From contig NZ_JAHREN010000001.1 of the NCBI RefSeq assembly GCF_019084075.1, positions 1,523,501 through 1,587,500 on the forward strand: 64,000 bases of DNA, in the 5' to 3' direction. Origin of the DNA: Siccirubricoccus sp. G192 (GTDB lineage Bacteria; Pseudomonadota; Alphaproteobacteria; Acetobacterales; Acetobacteraceae). Below are positions 45,075-54,037 of this stretch, piece after piece. Under the pieces are notes generated by a model. That model saw only the letters and a program-made list of their open reading frames with translations, was not told the DNA's origin and did no database searches. Each line of letters starts with the position of its first letter. Position 1 is the first letter of the stretch. A program made the position numbers and the translations under genes.

Positions 45075-45797
45075 ATGCGAGGACACCAGCTCCCCAGGAC
45101 CGCGGACGAAGCCGCCGCTGCCGAGCTCGGGGACGGCGAGCTGGTTGCCCTCGCCCGCCGGGGCGAGGCGGCGGCCTTCTGCGAGATCATGCGGCGCAAC
45201 AACCGCCACCTGTTCCGGGCCGCGCGGGGCGTCCTGCGGGACGACACCGAGGCCGAGGACGTGGTGCAGGAGGCTTATGTGCGTGCCTTCCGGGGCCTGG
45301 CCGGCTTCCGGGGCGAGGCCAGCCTCTCGACCTGGCTCACGCGCATCGCGCTCAACGAGGCGCTCGGCCGCCTGCGGCGCCGGCGGAACACGGTCGGCCT
45401 GGAGGCGATCGAGGTTGCGCAGGAAGGCGGAGGAGCCTGCATCCTCATGTTTCCCACCGCACAGGCAGGAGGCGATCCCGAGGGCGCGGCCGCGCGGCGC
45501 GAGGTCCGCCGGCTGCTGGAGGGGGCGATCGACGAATTGCCCGAGGCCTTCCGGCTCGTGCTCGTGGCCCGGGACGTCGATGGGATGAGCGTCGAGGAGA
45601 CAGCCCGGATCCTCGGCATCCGGCCGGAGACGGTCAGGACGCGGCTGCACCGCGCCCGGCGGTTGCTCCGCGCGGCGCTCGACCAGCGGCTCGGCGATAC
45701 TCTGCGCGAGGCCTTCCCCTTCGACGGTGCCCGCTGCGCACGCATGACCGAGGTGGTCCTGGCGCGGCTCGGCCTCGCCACCCCGCCGCCGGGGTAG
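45075..45797 (+). CDS. ECF-type RNA polymerase sigma factor
   Basis: 240 aa. Region 2 is RGVLRDDTEAEDVVQEAYVR and FRGEASLSTWLTRIALNEAL; region 4 has MSVEETARILGIRPETVRTR, the helix-turn-helix that contacts the -35 element. The ATG at 45075 has GAGGAAG at the right distance and is preferred to ATG 45048. No classical anti-sigma gene follows; the next gene encodes an exported protein. It directs a stress or metal regulon that I cannot identify, probably including its own neighbours. Confidence 0.92.
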   Translation: MRGHQLPRTADEAAAAELGDGELVALARRGEAAAFCEIMRRNNRHLFRAARGVLRDDTEAEDVVQEAYVRAFRGLAGFRGEASLSTWLTRIALNEALGRLRRRRNTVGLEAIEVAQEGGGACILMFPTAQAGGDPEGAAARREVRRLLEGAIDELPEAFRLVLVARDVDGMSVEETARILGIRPETVRTRLHRARRLLRAALDQRLGDTLREAFPFDGARCARMTEVVLARLGLATPPPG

Positions 45798-45952
45798 CGG
45801 CGCCCAACGCCATCGGGGGCCGGCCATGCTCGTGTGGGCTGCCGCGCCTGGCGGGCTATGCGCCTTCCCGGCCTCCCGGAATGGGCGCAAAGATGCCGCA
45901 GGCCGTCGCTCACCGAATGGCGCCGGATCGGCAGGGGCGTCCGGAGGAGACC

Positions 45953-46723
45953 ATGCAGACTGGCGCGACCGTGCCGAAAGCCGCCACTGAGGCGACGGTC
46001 CTGACGGCCGGCCTGGGGGTCCTCAAACGCTGGGCCTTGCCCGTCACGATCCCGGCCCTGGTCGGCCTTGCCGCCCTGCCTGCCGCCGCAGAGGAGCGGC
46101 CGCCCTTCCCGCCGACCCGCGATGTGGCCGTCACCTACCGCGTGGAAGGCGGTACCGACCAACCGGCCAGCGCGCGCCTCGCCTGGTCGGCCGCACTGCG
46201 GATGCTGCGGGCCGATGCCCCTGCGGGGGCGCCCGCCTCCCTGGGCGGGGTGCCCCTGCCGCCCGGGGCCTGGGCCGTCATGGACCTGCGGGCCGGCCGC
46301 GCCTTTGCCGTGGAGAGCCGCACCGGCCTGGTGCTCGACCTGCCCCAACTCGCCGCGAAGGCCCGGGAGGGCGAGCGCGCGCTGGCCGGCACCCGTGCCC
46401 GCCGCCTGGGGGTGGACCGCATCGCCGGTCTCGCCTGCACCGTCTGGCGTCTGGAGCCCCCGCCGGGGTCGCCGGCCGGGCGGCGCCCGGCGCGCCTCTG
46501 TCTGACGGCCGACGGGGTGCCGCTGCGCGCCCAGGAGGAGGGCCGGACGGCCCGCGCCGAGGCCACCGCCGTCGCGTATGGGGCCCAGGATCCGGCCCTC
46601 TTCCGCCGACCGGAGGGAGGCTTGGCCGGGAGTGCAAGCGAGACCCTGGGGCGGGCGCTCGGCAGTGGCCAGGGCCGCGGCGCGCTGGAGGCGCTGCGGG
46701 GATTGCTCGGGCCGCGGCCCTGA
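45953..46723 (+). CDS. Hypothetical exported protein next to the sigma factor
   Basis: 256 aa. Residues about 22-50 are hydrophobic and end in LAALPAAAEE, a likely signal-peptidase site with an unusually long N-region. The mature part is beta-rich (VAVTYRVEGG, RAFAVESRTGLVLDLPQL, LGVDRIAGLACTVWRLEPP, LCLTADGVPLRAQEEG) and resembles DUF4412-type lipoprotein-fold proteins. GGAGGAGA precedes the ATG. It may sense or respond to the envelope signal controlling the upstream sigma factor; this is inference. Confidence 0.65.
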   Translation: MQTGATVPKAATEATVLTAGLGVLKRWALPVTIPALVGLAALPAAAEERPPFPPTRDVAVTYRVEGGTDQPASARLAWSAALRMLRADAPAGAPASLGGVPLPPGAWAVMDLRAGRAFAVESRTGLVLDLPQLAAKAREGERALAGTRARRLGVDRIAGLACTVWRLEPPPGSPAGRRPARLCLTADGVPLRAQEEGRTARAEATAVAYGAQDPALFRRPEGGLAGSASETLGRALGSGQGRGALEALRGLLGPRP

Positions 46724-46778
46724 GCGGCCGGTCGGTGCCGTCCCGGCTGCGATGACCGGTCTGCGAAAGCGGCTTCCT

Positions 46779-47399
46779 TCAGTCGCTGGAGCCTGGTGCC
46801 CGCGCCGCCTCCACCAGTGCCTGGATCGCCCAGCGCTTCACCTCCCGCGCCTCCGCATCATCCAGTTGCAGGACGTCCTTGCATACCACCATCGCCTCCG
46901 TGCCGATGATGAGGGCCAGCGCCTTGCCCAGGGTGTCCAGAGCCGCGGGGTCGAATTGGCTCCGGGCGGGTTCGAGTGCCGCCTCGATCAATGGCGTGCG
47001 GCGGTTCTGCCGCGCCGGGAACTCGCCCTCCGCCTCGCCCCGGAAGCCCCGCTGCAGGGAATGGACCAGCATCAGCCGAAGCTGGGCTTCATTGGCAAGG
47101 ATCATGTCGTGCAGCGCCGTATCCACGCGCTCCAGGCGCGCCACGGGATCCTCCGGCGATCCGCCGCGAAACAGCGCCTCGGCTTCCGGGATGGCGACAT
47201 CGAGCGATGCCTCCAGGAGCAGCGCCTCCACGCTCGGGAAATACCGGTAGGCGGTCGCCCGCGACACCAGCGCTTCCTCGGCGATCTCCTCGAGGCTGGG
47301 GCGGCGGCCCTGCCGCATCAGGCGCGAGGCGGCCCGGAGCAGGTCCTTCCGGGTGCGCCGCCTCTGGTTCGCGCGCCCCGTCCTGTCGGCCTCCGCCAC
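46779..47399 (-). CDS. TetR-family transcriptional regulator
   Basis: 206 aa. The N-terminal helix-turn-helix is SLEEIAEEALVSRATAYRYF around residues 35-54, followed by a TetR_C-like ligand domain. The GTG start at 47399 lies two bases after the stop of the SnoaL-like gene, so they form an operon. It probably represses its own operon through the palindrome upstream of the SnoaL-like gene. Confidence 0.9.
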   Translation of the reverse strand: MAEADRTGRANQRRRTRKDLLRAASRLMRQGRRPSLEEIAEEALVSRATAYRYFPSVEALLLEASLDVAIPEAEALFRGGSPEDPVARLERVDTALHDMILANEAQLRLMLVHSLQRGFRGEAEGEFPARQNRRTPLIEAALEPARSQFDPAALDTLGKALALIIGTEAMVVCKDVLQLDDAEAREVKRWAIQALVEAARAPGSSD

Positions 47400-47400
47400 A

Positions 47401-47823
47401 TCAGCCCTGCGGCAGTTGCCGGATGATCGAGGCGAGATCGACCCAGACGTTTTCCCGCTGGATATCGCCATCCCCGGTGAATTCGATGACATGCAGCAGG
47501 CGGAACTCCAGTGGGCGGCCTTTGCCCTCCAGGCCGAAGGGCCGGCCCGGCGCCTTCCCCTGCCAGAGCGATTCATCGACCAGGAAATCCTCGCCATAGA
47601 GCCGCCGCAGGCATTCGACCTTGCCGTCCGAGAGGTCGGCAAAGAGGGTCTCGTAGAAGGGGCGCGCGCCGGCGCGGCCCCGGGCCGGCCCGGACGGCCA
47701 GCCGACGATGTCGTGCTCGGCATCGGGCGCGAGCGTCGCCAGGACGCCCTCCACATCGTCTCGGGCTTCGAAGCCGAAATGCTGGTCGAGCTTCCGGTCC
47801 ATCTCCTGCCGGGTCAGCGCCAT
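47401..47823 (-). CDS. SnoaL/NTF2-like protein
   Basis: 140 aa cone-shaped alpha+beta barrel protein. HFGFEARDDVEGVLATLAPD, RPFYETLFADLSDGKVE and LLHVIEFTGDGDIQRENVWVD-like sequence match nuclear transport factor 2 / SnoaL proteins, which include polyketide cyclases and small isomerases. The ligand is unknown. It is the first gene of an operon with a TetR regulator; an AT-rich promoter region lies upstream. Confidence 0.85.
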   Translation of the reverse strand: MALTRQEMDRKLDQHFGFEARDDVEGVLATLAPDAEHDIVGWPSGPARGRAGARPFYETLFADLSDGKVECLRRLYGEDFLVDESLWQGKAPGRPFGLEGKGRPLEFRLLHVIEFTGDGDIQRENVWVDLASIIRQLPQG

Positions 47824-47865
47824 GACCGATCCTCCTGTCGGGAAACGAATGCCGAAGATACTAAC

Positions 47866-47879
47866 GAGACAAATATCTC
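47866..47879. promoter_or_regulatory. Candidate TetR operator upstream of the SnoaL-like gene
   Basis: GAGACAAATATCTC has perfect 4-bp outer arms (GAGA/TCTC) and lies 43 bp before the SnoaL-like ATG, in the most AT-rich stretch of the neighbourhood (47840-47900). That is the expected place for binding by the cotranscribed TetR protein. The arms are short, so this is only a candidate. Confidence 0.35.
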
Positions 47880-47977
47880 AATGCAATATTGAAGTCTCCA
47901 TATGCCGCGCCTTGCCTCGCTTTCGCCGGGCCGACGCAATGTACCGCCTCAGCCGGGCACGGCCTCAGTGCCCAAAT

Positions 47978-48345
47978 TCAGCCGGCCGCCGGGGCCCGCG
48001 CTGCACCCCTGGCGGCGAGCAGCGCCGCCACCAGCAGCGCGCCCGCTGCCAGCAGCGAGGGTGCCGCGAAGCCGCCGGTGCGGTCGAGCAGCAGGCCGCC
48101 CACCACCGGCCCGACGATCTGCCCCAGGCCGAAGCCCGCCGTCGTCAGCGCGAAGGCACGCCGCTGGTCCTTGGGAGCCAAGGCGCGGGCGGCGGCGAAG
48201 CCCAATGCGATGATGCCCATGAAGGTGCCACCCAGCAGCACCGCCGCCAGCAGCGCCCCGCCGGCGCCGTGAGCAGCGCCAGCTCCTCCTCGAAGACCGG
48301 ACCGGGCGCGCACGGCACGTCGAGGTGGCGCAGGAGGCTGTCCAT
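47978..48345 (-). pseudogene. Chimeric remnant with the C-terminus of a YbfB-type MFS transporter
   Basis: From about 48262 down to 47978 the minus strand encodes LLGGTFMGIIALGFAAARAL, then GFGLGQIVGPVVGGLLLDRTGG and a final helix: the last 90 or so residues of a YbfB/YjiJ-type MFS permease. The upstream three quarters are missing. Instead, a different frame from ATG 48345 (MDSLLRHLDVPCAPGPVFEE) with strong codon bias runs into it. There is no long G run at the joint, so this looks like a real deletion junction, not a sequencing slip. Confidence 0.6.
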
Positions 48346-48396
48346 CCTGACGCGGGGTGAACTCCGCCGGATCGTCCTCGGCTTTATTGGCTGACG

Positions 48397-49062
48397 TCAA
48401 CCGCGGCCGTCCTGTGATAGCTGCTGCGCGAGCCGCAGATGCTCCTCCAGCGCGGGCAGGGTGGCGCCGGCCCATTGCTTGAGCTGCGCATCGTCGCCTG
48501 ACGCCGCATAGTTGCGGAACAGATCCACCGCCTGCCGATGCGCCTGCACCTGCTGCCGGATGTAGAGCTGGTCGAAGGCCGTGCCTTGGGCGCCCTCAAG
48601 CTGGTGCAGCAGCGCCTGGTGTTGCTGGTCGAGGCCGGAGGGTTGGTTCTGCGCATTGGTCCTGCTGCTGGCGGTCTCGGCGGCGCTGCTGTCGGTGGGG
48701 CGGGGGCCGCTGCCGCGCGGGGCGGCGGTGGCGGCAGCATCACCCGGCAGCAGCCGCTGCAGCTCCTGCGTGGTCTTCTCATGATCGCGGATCATGTGCT
48801 GGGCGAATTGCTTCACCTGCGCATTCTGCGACCGCTGCTCCGCCAGGCGGCTCGAGGCGATCTCGAACTGGTCGCTCATTGAGGCCATGCGGATGAACTC
48901 CTGCCTCGTCGTCACCTCGGCCCGGTTGCCAGTGGCGCTCGGGGTGGTGTTGGAGGTGCCGGTCTGTCCCTGGGCAGCCTGGGCGCGCTGCTGCTCGGTC
49001 TGCGCCAGGGCGGGGGTCGCCGCCAGCAGGGCCGTCGCGGCAAGAAGGGCGAAGCGGGTCAT
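48397..49062 (-). CDS. DUF4142 periplasmic protein
   Basis: 221 aa with a clean signal peptide (RFALLAATALLAATPALAQ). The DUF4142 ferritin-like helical bundle has QEFIRMASMSDQFEIASSRL, VKQFAQHMIRDHEKTTQEL and a C-terminal LYIRQQVQAHRQAVDLFRNY. A Ser/Thr/Asn-rich linker (about residues 110-145) divides the domain. Members are exported stress-associated proteins with no proven activity. It belongs to a group of such genes here (next DUF892). Confidence 0.9.
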   Translation of the reverse strand: MTRFALLAATALLAATPALAQTEQQRAQAAQGQTGTSNTTPSATGNRAEVTTRQEFIRMASMSDQFEIASSRLAEQRSQNAQVKQFAQHMIRDHEKTTQELQRLLPGDAAATAAPRGSGPRPTDSSAAETASSRTNAQNQPSGLDQQHQALLHQLEGAQGTAFDQLYIRQQVQAHRQAVDLFRNYAASGDDAQLKQWAGATLPALEEHLRLAQQLSQDGRG

Positions 49063-49267
49063 GCGTTTGCCTCCGGTCAGCGGGGCCGTCGGGGCGGCCA
49101 GTGAGGAGGCAGAACGAAGGGCGGACCCGACGGTTTGTCACGCCGCTGGACCAAGCTGCCTGATCGGCTTCCGCGGCCGGATCGTGTTTTCCTCCTTCCA
49201 GCGCGGCGCCCGCCTGAGCACCGGGTGCGAGCCGGCCGGGGGCAATGCCGTGCCGGTGCCCGGGCAG

Positions 49268-49639
49268 TCAGGCGAAGGAGAACCAGAACGCGACGGCGGC
49301 CAGCGCGACGGCCAGCAGCAGGCCGCCGAGCAGGCGCAGGCCGTGCCGGTCCTCCGCCCGGTCTGAGGGGTGCTGCGGGGCGGGGCGCCCGGCGCGCTCG
49401 GTCCGCCGCGCCATCGCGACCAGGTCGGGCGAGGGCGGCGTGCCGGCCGCCTCGGCATCGGTGCCGAGCGGCGAGGCGGCCGGGTCCAGCATCGGCACCT
49501 TGTCGCCGGTGGCCCCGCTGTCGATGTCCTGCTTCAGTTGCGCGACATTGGGGTTGGAAACCTCGGCCGGAGGAGCCGCGGGCCGTGGCTCGATCTCGGT
49601 AGGATCGCCGTGTCGGGGCATGTCGTCGTGTCTGGCCAT
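49268..49639 (-). CDS. Hypothetical single-pass membrane protein
   Basis: 123 aa. A hydrophilic N-terminal part (NPNVAQLKQDIDSGATGDKV, LDPAASPLGTDAEAAGTPPS) is followed by a C-terminal helix (about residues 102-122), a tail-anchored layout with the bulk in the cytoplasm. Similar short proteins occur in related alphaproteobacteria, but I know no function. Clear codon bias. Confidence 0.65.
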   Translation of the reverse strand: MARHDDMPRHGDPTEIEPRPAAPPAEVSNPNVAQLKQDIDSGATGDKVPMLDPAASPLGTDAEAAGTPPSPDLVAMARRTERAGRPAPQHPSDRAEDRHGLRLLGGLLLAVALAAVAFWFSFA

Positions 49640-49755
49640 GAGCAGGCCTCCGGAGCCTGTTGCCGCGCGCCGTCTCGCGTCCTCCCGCTGCGGGCGGCTC
49701 GCAGGGCGACGTCACGCCACACTGCGAGCCGCCCGCACGACCGCCGAGGCCCGCC

Positions 49756-50361
49756 TCAGCCGCGGCGGCGGGCCGGCGCCTTCTTGCGGGGTGCGGCGGC
49801 GGGCCTGGCGGCGGGCTTGCGTGCGGTGCGGCGCTTGGGTGGCGGCGCTTCGGCTTCCTCCTCCGGCTCCTCGCCTTCGCTCAGCGCGGCGGGCAGGACG
49901 CTGTTTCGCGTGACCTCGGTCAGCCTCGCATCCTGGGCCTTCTCCTCGGCGAGCGTCTCGGCCAGCAGTTCGGCGACCTCGTTCTCCTCCAGGGCCTTGG
50001 CCAGTTCGGCCATGGTCCCATAGGCCGCGATCTCGTAGTGCTCGATGCGCTGGAGCGAGGCGATGATGACCAGGTCGAGGACAGGGCCCTTGTCGTGCTC
50101 CTCCTGCTCCTGCTGCGCTTCCTGCACCAGTCCGCGCATGGCCTCGCAGACCTTGCGGCCCGGCTTGGAGCCCAATGTCTCGAGTGCCTGCTCGACCCGC
50201 TCACGCTGGATTTCGCTCTGCGCCATATGGGCCTCGATGCCCTCGCGCAACTGCGGATCGGAGGCTTTCCGCAAGGTCCGCTTCATCCCCTGGATCGCCT
50301 GCTTCTCGGCGCTGGCAGCGTCCTTCAGTTGATCGAGAAGCATTCCGTAAATCTCGTCCAT
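49756..50361 (-). CDS. Ferritin-like DUF892 protein (YciE/YciF type)
   Basis: 201 aa. The four-helix bundle starts MDEIYGMLLDQLKDAASAEK, with a helix containing IQRERVEQALETLG and the metal-site pattern in IASLQRIEHYEIAAYGTM. The last 45 residues are a Lys/Arg/Pro/Ala-rich basic tail, unlike standard 165-aa YciF, which could bind nucleic acid. The ATG at 50361 has GAGG nine bases upstream; 50370 is an alternative. Family members are induced under stress. Confidence 0.88.
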   Translation of the reverse strand: MDEIYGMLLDQLKDAASAEKQAIQGMKRTLRKASDPQLREGIEAHMAQSEIQRERVEQALETLGSKPGRKVCEAMRGLVQEAQQEQEEHDKGPVLDLVIIASLQRIEHYEIAAYGTMAELAKALEENEVAELLAETLAEEKAQDARLTEVTRNSVLPAALSEGEEPEEEAEAPPPKRRTARKPAARPAAAPRKKAPARRRG

Positions 50362-50451
50362 GCAGTCCATCCTCATCCCGGGAGAGAAAGTCCCGCCCGA
50401 TCGCCAGGAAACGACCGGCCGTCGGGGGGGAGTTGCCGGACCCCGCCGCAA

Positions 50452-50847
50452 TCAGGGCATCGCCGTGCCGGGCGGGTCCGGAATGCGGCCGGCCAGGGGC
50501 GGGCGCAGGCGCAGGCTGCGGACCGCGTAAGGCACGATGAGCGGCGGCGGGTCACCACAGGCCTCGGCCAGCCGCAGATAGGCGTCGTCCGGCGGCGCCT
50601 CGATCGTCACCACCGGCGCCTCCGCAGCGATATGGCCCGGCCCGCCCGCCTCCTCCACCACGGTATGCCGGTCCAGCACCGCCATGCAGCGGCCGAGCAT
50701 CGTCTGCTCCGCCTCGCCGTCACTGCCGCGCACCACCAGCAGGCAGCGCAGCTTCAGCCCGACATCCTCGGGCGGGTCGGCTTTCGAGGCGCTGCGCAGC
50801 GGCGCGGTGTCGCCTGCCGGCTCTCCGCCTCGGCGCCATAGCGCCAC
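50452..50847 (-). pseudogene. Fragment resembling the C-terminus of a DUF4255/Pvc16-type protein
   Basis: From about 50810 downward the minus strand encodes LKLRCLLVVRGSDGEAEQTM, LGRCMAVLDRH and PPPLIVPYAVRSLRLRPPL. This recalls the DUF4255 family of contractile phage-tail-like (Pvc16) baseplate proteins, which have LLGRxLxALH and a late VxYxVRxVRI strand. The N-terminal half is absent. The match is by eye only. It may start at GTG 50847 as a small protein, but codon bias is poor for the first ten codons, so a fused remnant is more likely. Confidence 0.35.
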
Positions 50848-51258
50848 AGGCGATCCAGCTCATCGAAGGACACGAGGCGGATGGCATCGGCGTAGTCGAG
50901 CCGGAGGCAATCCAGCCGTGCCTCGCCGGTATCCACCGCCTCCACGCCACGCAGCGCGCCGAGGCCGTGGTCGAGATGGATGACGGCGTCGCCGGGCTGC
51001 AAACCGGCGCTCGCCTCCAGCAGCGCCGCGGCGCTGTCGCGGGCACCTGCCTCGGCCGGAGCGGAGGCGCCGGGACGGATCGTGGCGAAGGGCACCACCA
51101 CGGCGTCGTCACCTTCGAAGCCCTCCGGGCCGGGGGCGGCATCGAGCAGGGCGAAGCTGCCCGGCGGCGCCTGACGCAGCGCCGGCCAGCCATCCGCCCG
51201 CCGCGGCACGATGCCGAGCCGCCCGACCAGGCGCCGCGCCCCGCGTCCGGCCCCGCCG
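50754..51258 (-). pseudogene. CarD/TRCF-domain fragment of a Mfd-like helicase
   Basis: The coding-like part (about 51258 to 50812) ends LQPGDAVIHLDHGLGALRG, then LDCLRLDYADAIRLVSFDEL and DRLWRYGAEAE. This is the RNA-polymerase-interacting CarD-like domain of TRCF/Mfd or its relatives. The frame is bounded by the hrcA stop upstream and loses codon bias near 50812, so both the UvrB-like N-terminus and the helicase motor are missing. Mfd is normally about 1150 aa. This must be a scar; a complete mfd should exist elsewhere. Confidence 0.6.
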
Positions 51259-51261
51259 GCC

Positions 51262-52339
51262 CTATCCCAGCAGCCGCCCGATCACCCGGGCCGTATAATC
51301 CACCACCGGGATCACCCGCCCGTAATTGATCCGGGTCGGCCCGATCACGCCGATGGCGCCGACGATGCGGTCCTGGCCGTTGCGGAAGGGCGCCACCACC
51401 ATGGAGAGGCCGGTGCTGTCGAATAATCCGCTCTCGGCGCCGATGAAGATCTGCACACCCTCGCCGCGCTGCGCCAGTTCCAGCAGGCGCAGCACAGTCT
51501 CCTGCGCCTCCAGCCTGTCGAACAGCGCCTGGATCTCGTGCACCCGCGCGGCCTGGTCCAGGTTCTGCAGCAGCTTGGCCTGGCCGCGCAGGATCAGCGA
51601 GGCGCCGCCGCCGCCCGCCCAGGTGGCGAGCCCCGCCTCGATCACCTGGCTGGTGAGCGCATCGAGGGCGGTGCGGTTGGCCAGGATTTCCTCCGAGACC
51701 CGGGCCCGCGCATCGTCCAGGCTGCGGCCGGCAAGGCGGGCATTGAGGTAGTTGCTGGCCTGCACCAGGGCGGAGGGCGGCAGGCCGGGCGGCACCTCGA
51801 TGACACGGTTCTCCACCTGGCCATCCGCCGTCACCAGCACCACCAGCGCCCGGCCGGGGCCGAGGCCGACGAATTCGATGTGCCGGACCAGCCCCTCGCT
51901 CTTCGGCGCCACCACCAGCCCGGCGGCGCTGGCGAGGCCGGAGAGCATCTGCCCCGCCTCGGCCAGCGTATCCTGCATGGAACGGCCGGAGGCGGCGCAG
52001 CGGGCGGCGATGGCATCGCGCTCCTCCTCGCCGAGATCGCCGAATCCCAGCAGCCCGTCCACGAACATGCGGAGCCCCCGGTCGGTCGGCAGGCGGCCGG
52101 CGCTGGTATGCGGGGCATAGAGGAACCCCGCCTCCTCCAGATCCGCCATGACGTTGCGGATGGAGGCGGGGGGAGAGGCCGAGCGGCAGGCGGCGCGAGA
52201 GCGTGCGGGACCCCACCGGCTCCCCGGTCTGGACATAGACCTCCACCAATTCGCGCAGGATGGAGGCGCTGCGGCTGTCGAGCCCGGTGAGCGAGGCTCC
52301 GGCCAGGCCCGGCGGCAGCTTCGGCGGCTGCTGGGACAT
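51262..52339 (-). CDS. hrcA: Heat-inducible transcription repressor (frameshift at a G run)
   Basis: About 358 aa after removing one base from the G run at 52168-52173. It represses chaperone genes by binding CIRCE operators, helped by GroEL. It has [20 protein letters not shown] (winged helix, about residues 22-41), [20 protein letters not shown] across and after the break, [10 protein letters not shown], and at the C-terminus [21 protein letters not shown]. It is divergent from rph. As written the repressor would be truncated at the DNA-binding domain, which would derepress GroESL. Confidence 0.9.
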
Positions 52340-52471
52340 TCTGCGGACAACCCCCCTGAAAAAACTAATGAAAATCTAGGCAGGCACCTGCTGCCCGTCA
52401 AGCCGGCCGGGGCTGGACGCGCCGCCGCCCGGGCGTATGGTGCGCCGGATTCGCCAGGAGTTCCCCCCCTT

Positions 52472-53209
52472 ATGACCGCCCCCTCCGGGACCCGCCCCTC
52501 CGGTCGCGCCCCCGATGCCCTCCGCAATGTCGTGCTCGAACCCGGCGTCGCCCGCCATGCCGAGGGATCCTGCCTGATCCGCATGGGGCTGACCGAGGTG
52601 CTCTGCACCGCCAGCGTCGAGGGCCGGGTGCCGCCCTTCCTGCGGGATCCCGGCCAGGGCTGGGTGACGGCGGAATACGGCATGCTGCCCCGCGCCACCC
52701 ATACCCGCGGCGACCGCGAGGCGGCGCGCGGCAAGCAGTCCGGCCGCACGCAGGAGATCCAGCGGCTGATCGGCCGCAGCCTCCGCGCCGTGACCGACCG
52801 GAGCAAGATGGGGGAGATGACCGTCACCCTCGATTGCGACGTGCTCACCGCCGATGGCGGCACCCGCTGCGCCGCCATCACCGGCGCCTGGGTGGCGCTG
52901 CACTTGGCGTTCCGGCACTGCCTGAAGATGAACATCATGGCCAGCATGCCGCTGATCGACCAGGTGGGCGCGGTGTCCTGCGGGCTGTGGCAGGGGGTGC
53001 CGGTGCTCGACCTCGACTATGACGAGGACAGCAAGGCGCAGGCGGATGCCAATTTCGTCCTGACCGGCGCGGGCGGGCTGGTCGAGGTGCAGGGCACCGC
53101 CGAGGGCGCGCCCTTCTCGGAAGCGCAATTGCTCGACCTGCTGCGCCTGGCCCGGCAGGGCACCGAGACGCTGTTCCAGAAGCAGCGCGCGGCGGTGGGG
53201 ATCGGCTGA
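52472..53209 (+). CDS. rph: Ribonuclease PH
   Basis: 245 aa phosphorolytic 3'-5' exoribonuclease that trims tRNA 3' ends. It has [36 protein letters not shown] with the catalytic region, [16 protein letters not shown] and [20 protein letters not shown]. It forms an operon with rdgB (stop and start share one base). The hrcA-rph-rdgB neighbourhood is conserved in alphaproteobacteria; hemW, which often follows, is absent here. Confidence 0.97.
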   Translation: MTAPSGTRPSGRAPDALRNVVLEPGVARHAEGSCLIRMGLTEVLCTASVEGRVPPFLRDPGQGWVTAEYGMLPRATHTRGDREAARGKQSGRTQEIQRLIGRSLRAVTDRSKMGEMTVTLDCDVLTADGGTRCAAITGAWVALHLAFRHCLKMNIMASMPLIDQVGAVSCGLWQGVPVLDLDYDEDSKAQADANFVLTGAGGLVEVQGTAEGAPFSEAQLLDLLRLARQGTETLFQKQRAAVGIG

Positions 53210-53883
53210 TGCCATCCGGTGATCGCAGCGCCGCAGGGCGCGGAGGTCGCGACGAGGCGGGCGGCGCGCATCGCCGGCTGGCGGCCGGGCGGCTGGTGCT
53301 CGCCAGCCACAATGCCGGCAAGCTGCGGGAGGTCTCGGCGCTGCTGGCGCCGCATGGGCTGGCCGTGGTCTCGGTGCGGGAGCTTGGCCTGCCGGAGCCG
53401 GCGGAGACCGAGAACAGCTTCCTCGGCAATGCCCGCATCAAGGCGCTGGCCGCCGCCACCGCCGCCGGCCTGCCGGCGCTCGCCGATGACAGCGGCTTCT
53501 CGGTGGCGGCGCTCGGCGGCGACCCCGGCGTGCGCACCGCCGACTGGGCCATGTGCCCCGATGGCAGCCGCGACTATGCCATAGCCATGGCGAAGGTGGC
53601 GGAACTCGCCCAACCCTTCGCCGACCGCGCCGCCTGGTTCACCTGCGCGCTCGTCCTCGCCTGGCCGGACGGCCATGTCGAGGGGTTCGAGGGCAAGGTG
53701 CGGGGCCAATGGGTCTGGCCGCCGCGCGGCAGCAGCGGCTTCGGCTACGACCCGATCTTCGTGCCCGAGGGCCAGGCGCAGACCTTCGGCGAGATGGACC
53801 CGGCCGAGAAGCATCGCATCAGCCACCGGGCACGGGCCTTCGCGCTGCTGGCGGCAGCCTGCCTGCCGCCGGCCGGGGCCTGA
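53209..53883 (+). CDS. rdgB: XTP/dITP diphosphatase (non-canonical purine NTPase)
   Basis: 224 aa. Removes XTP, dITP and related nucleotides to prevent misincorporation. The phosphate-binding motif [14 protein letters not shown] is near residue 29, followed by [28 protein letters not shown] and [12 protein letters not shown]. The first 25 residues, before [10 protein letters not shown], are charged and extra. The ATG overlaps the rph stop (TGATG), so translation is coupled. Confidence 0.95.
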   Translation: MPSGDRSAAGRGGRDEAGGAHRRLAAGRLVLASHNAGKLREVSALLAPHGLAVVSVRELGLPEPAETENSFLGNARIKALAAATAAGLPALADDSGFSVAALGGDPGVRTADWAMCPDGSRDYAIAMAKVAELAQPFADRAAWFTCALVLAWPDGHVEGFEGKVRGQWVWPPRGSSGFGYDPIFVPEGQAQTFGEMDPAEKHRISHRARAFALLAAACLPPAGA

Positions 53884-54037
53884 TCCAACCGGGATCCGGC
53901 CCGACCGGGGCCCATCCCGGCGGCCGCATGGATGGACGGCGCATTATCCGGGCGAGGGTCGGCGCACCGGCGCTTCGCCCGGCATGGCCCGCCGCGGGCG
54001 GCAGGTCTCAAGCAGCCCCGGCGCCTCCGGGAGAGGG

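Noticed and set aside
52352..52471. CIRCE operator in the hrcA-rph gap
   Set aside because: The gap is AT-rich and has C runs, but I could not find the 9-bp inverted repeat with a 9-bp spacer.
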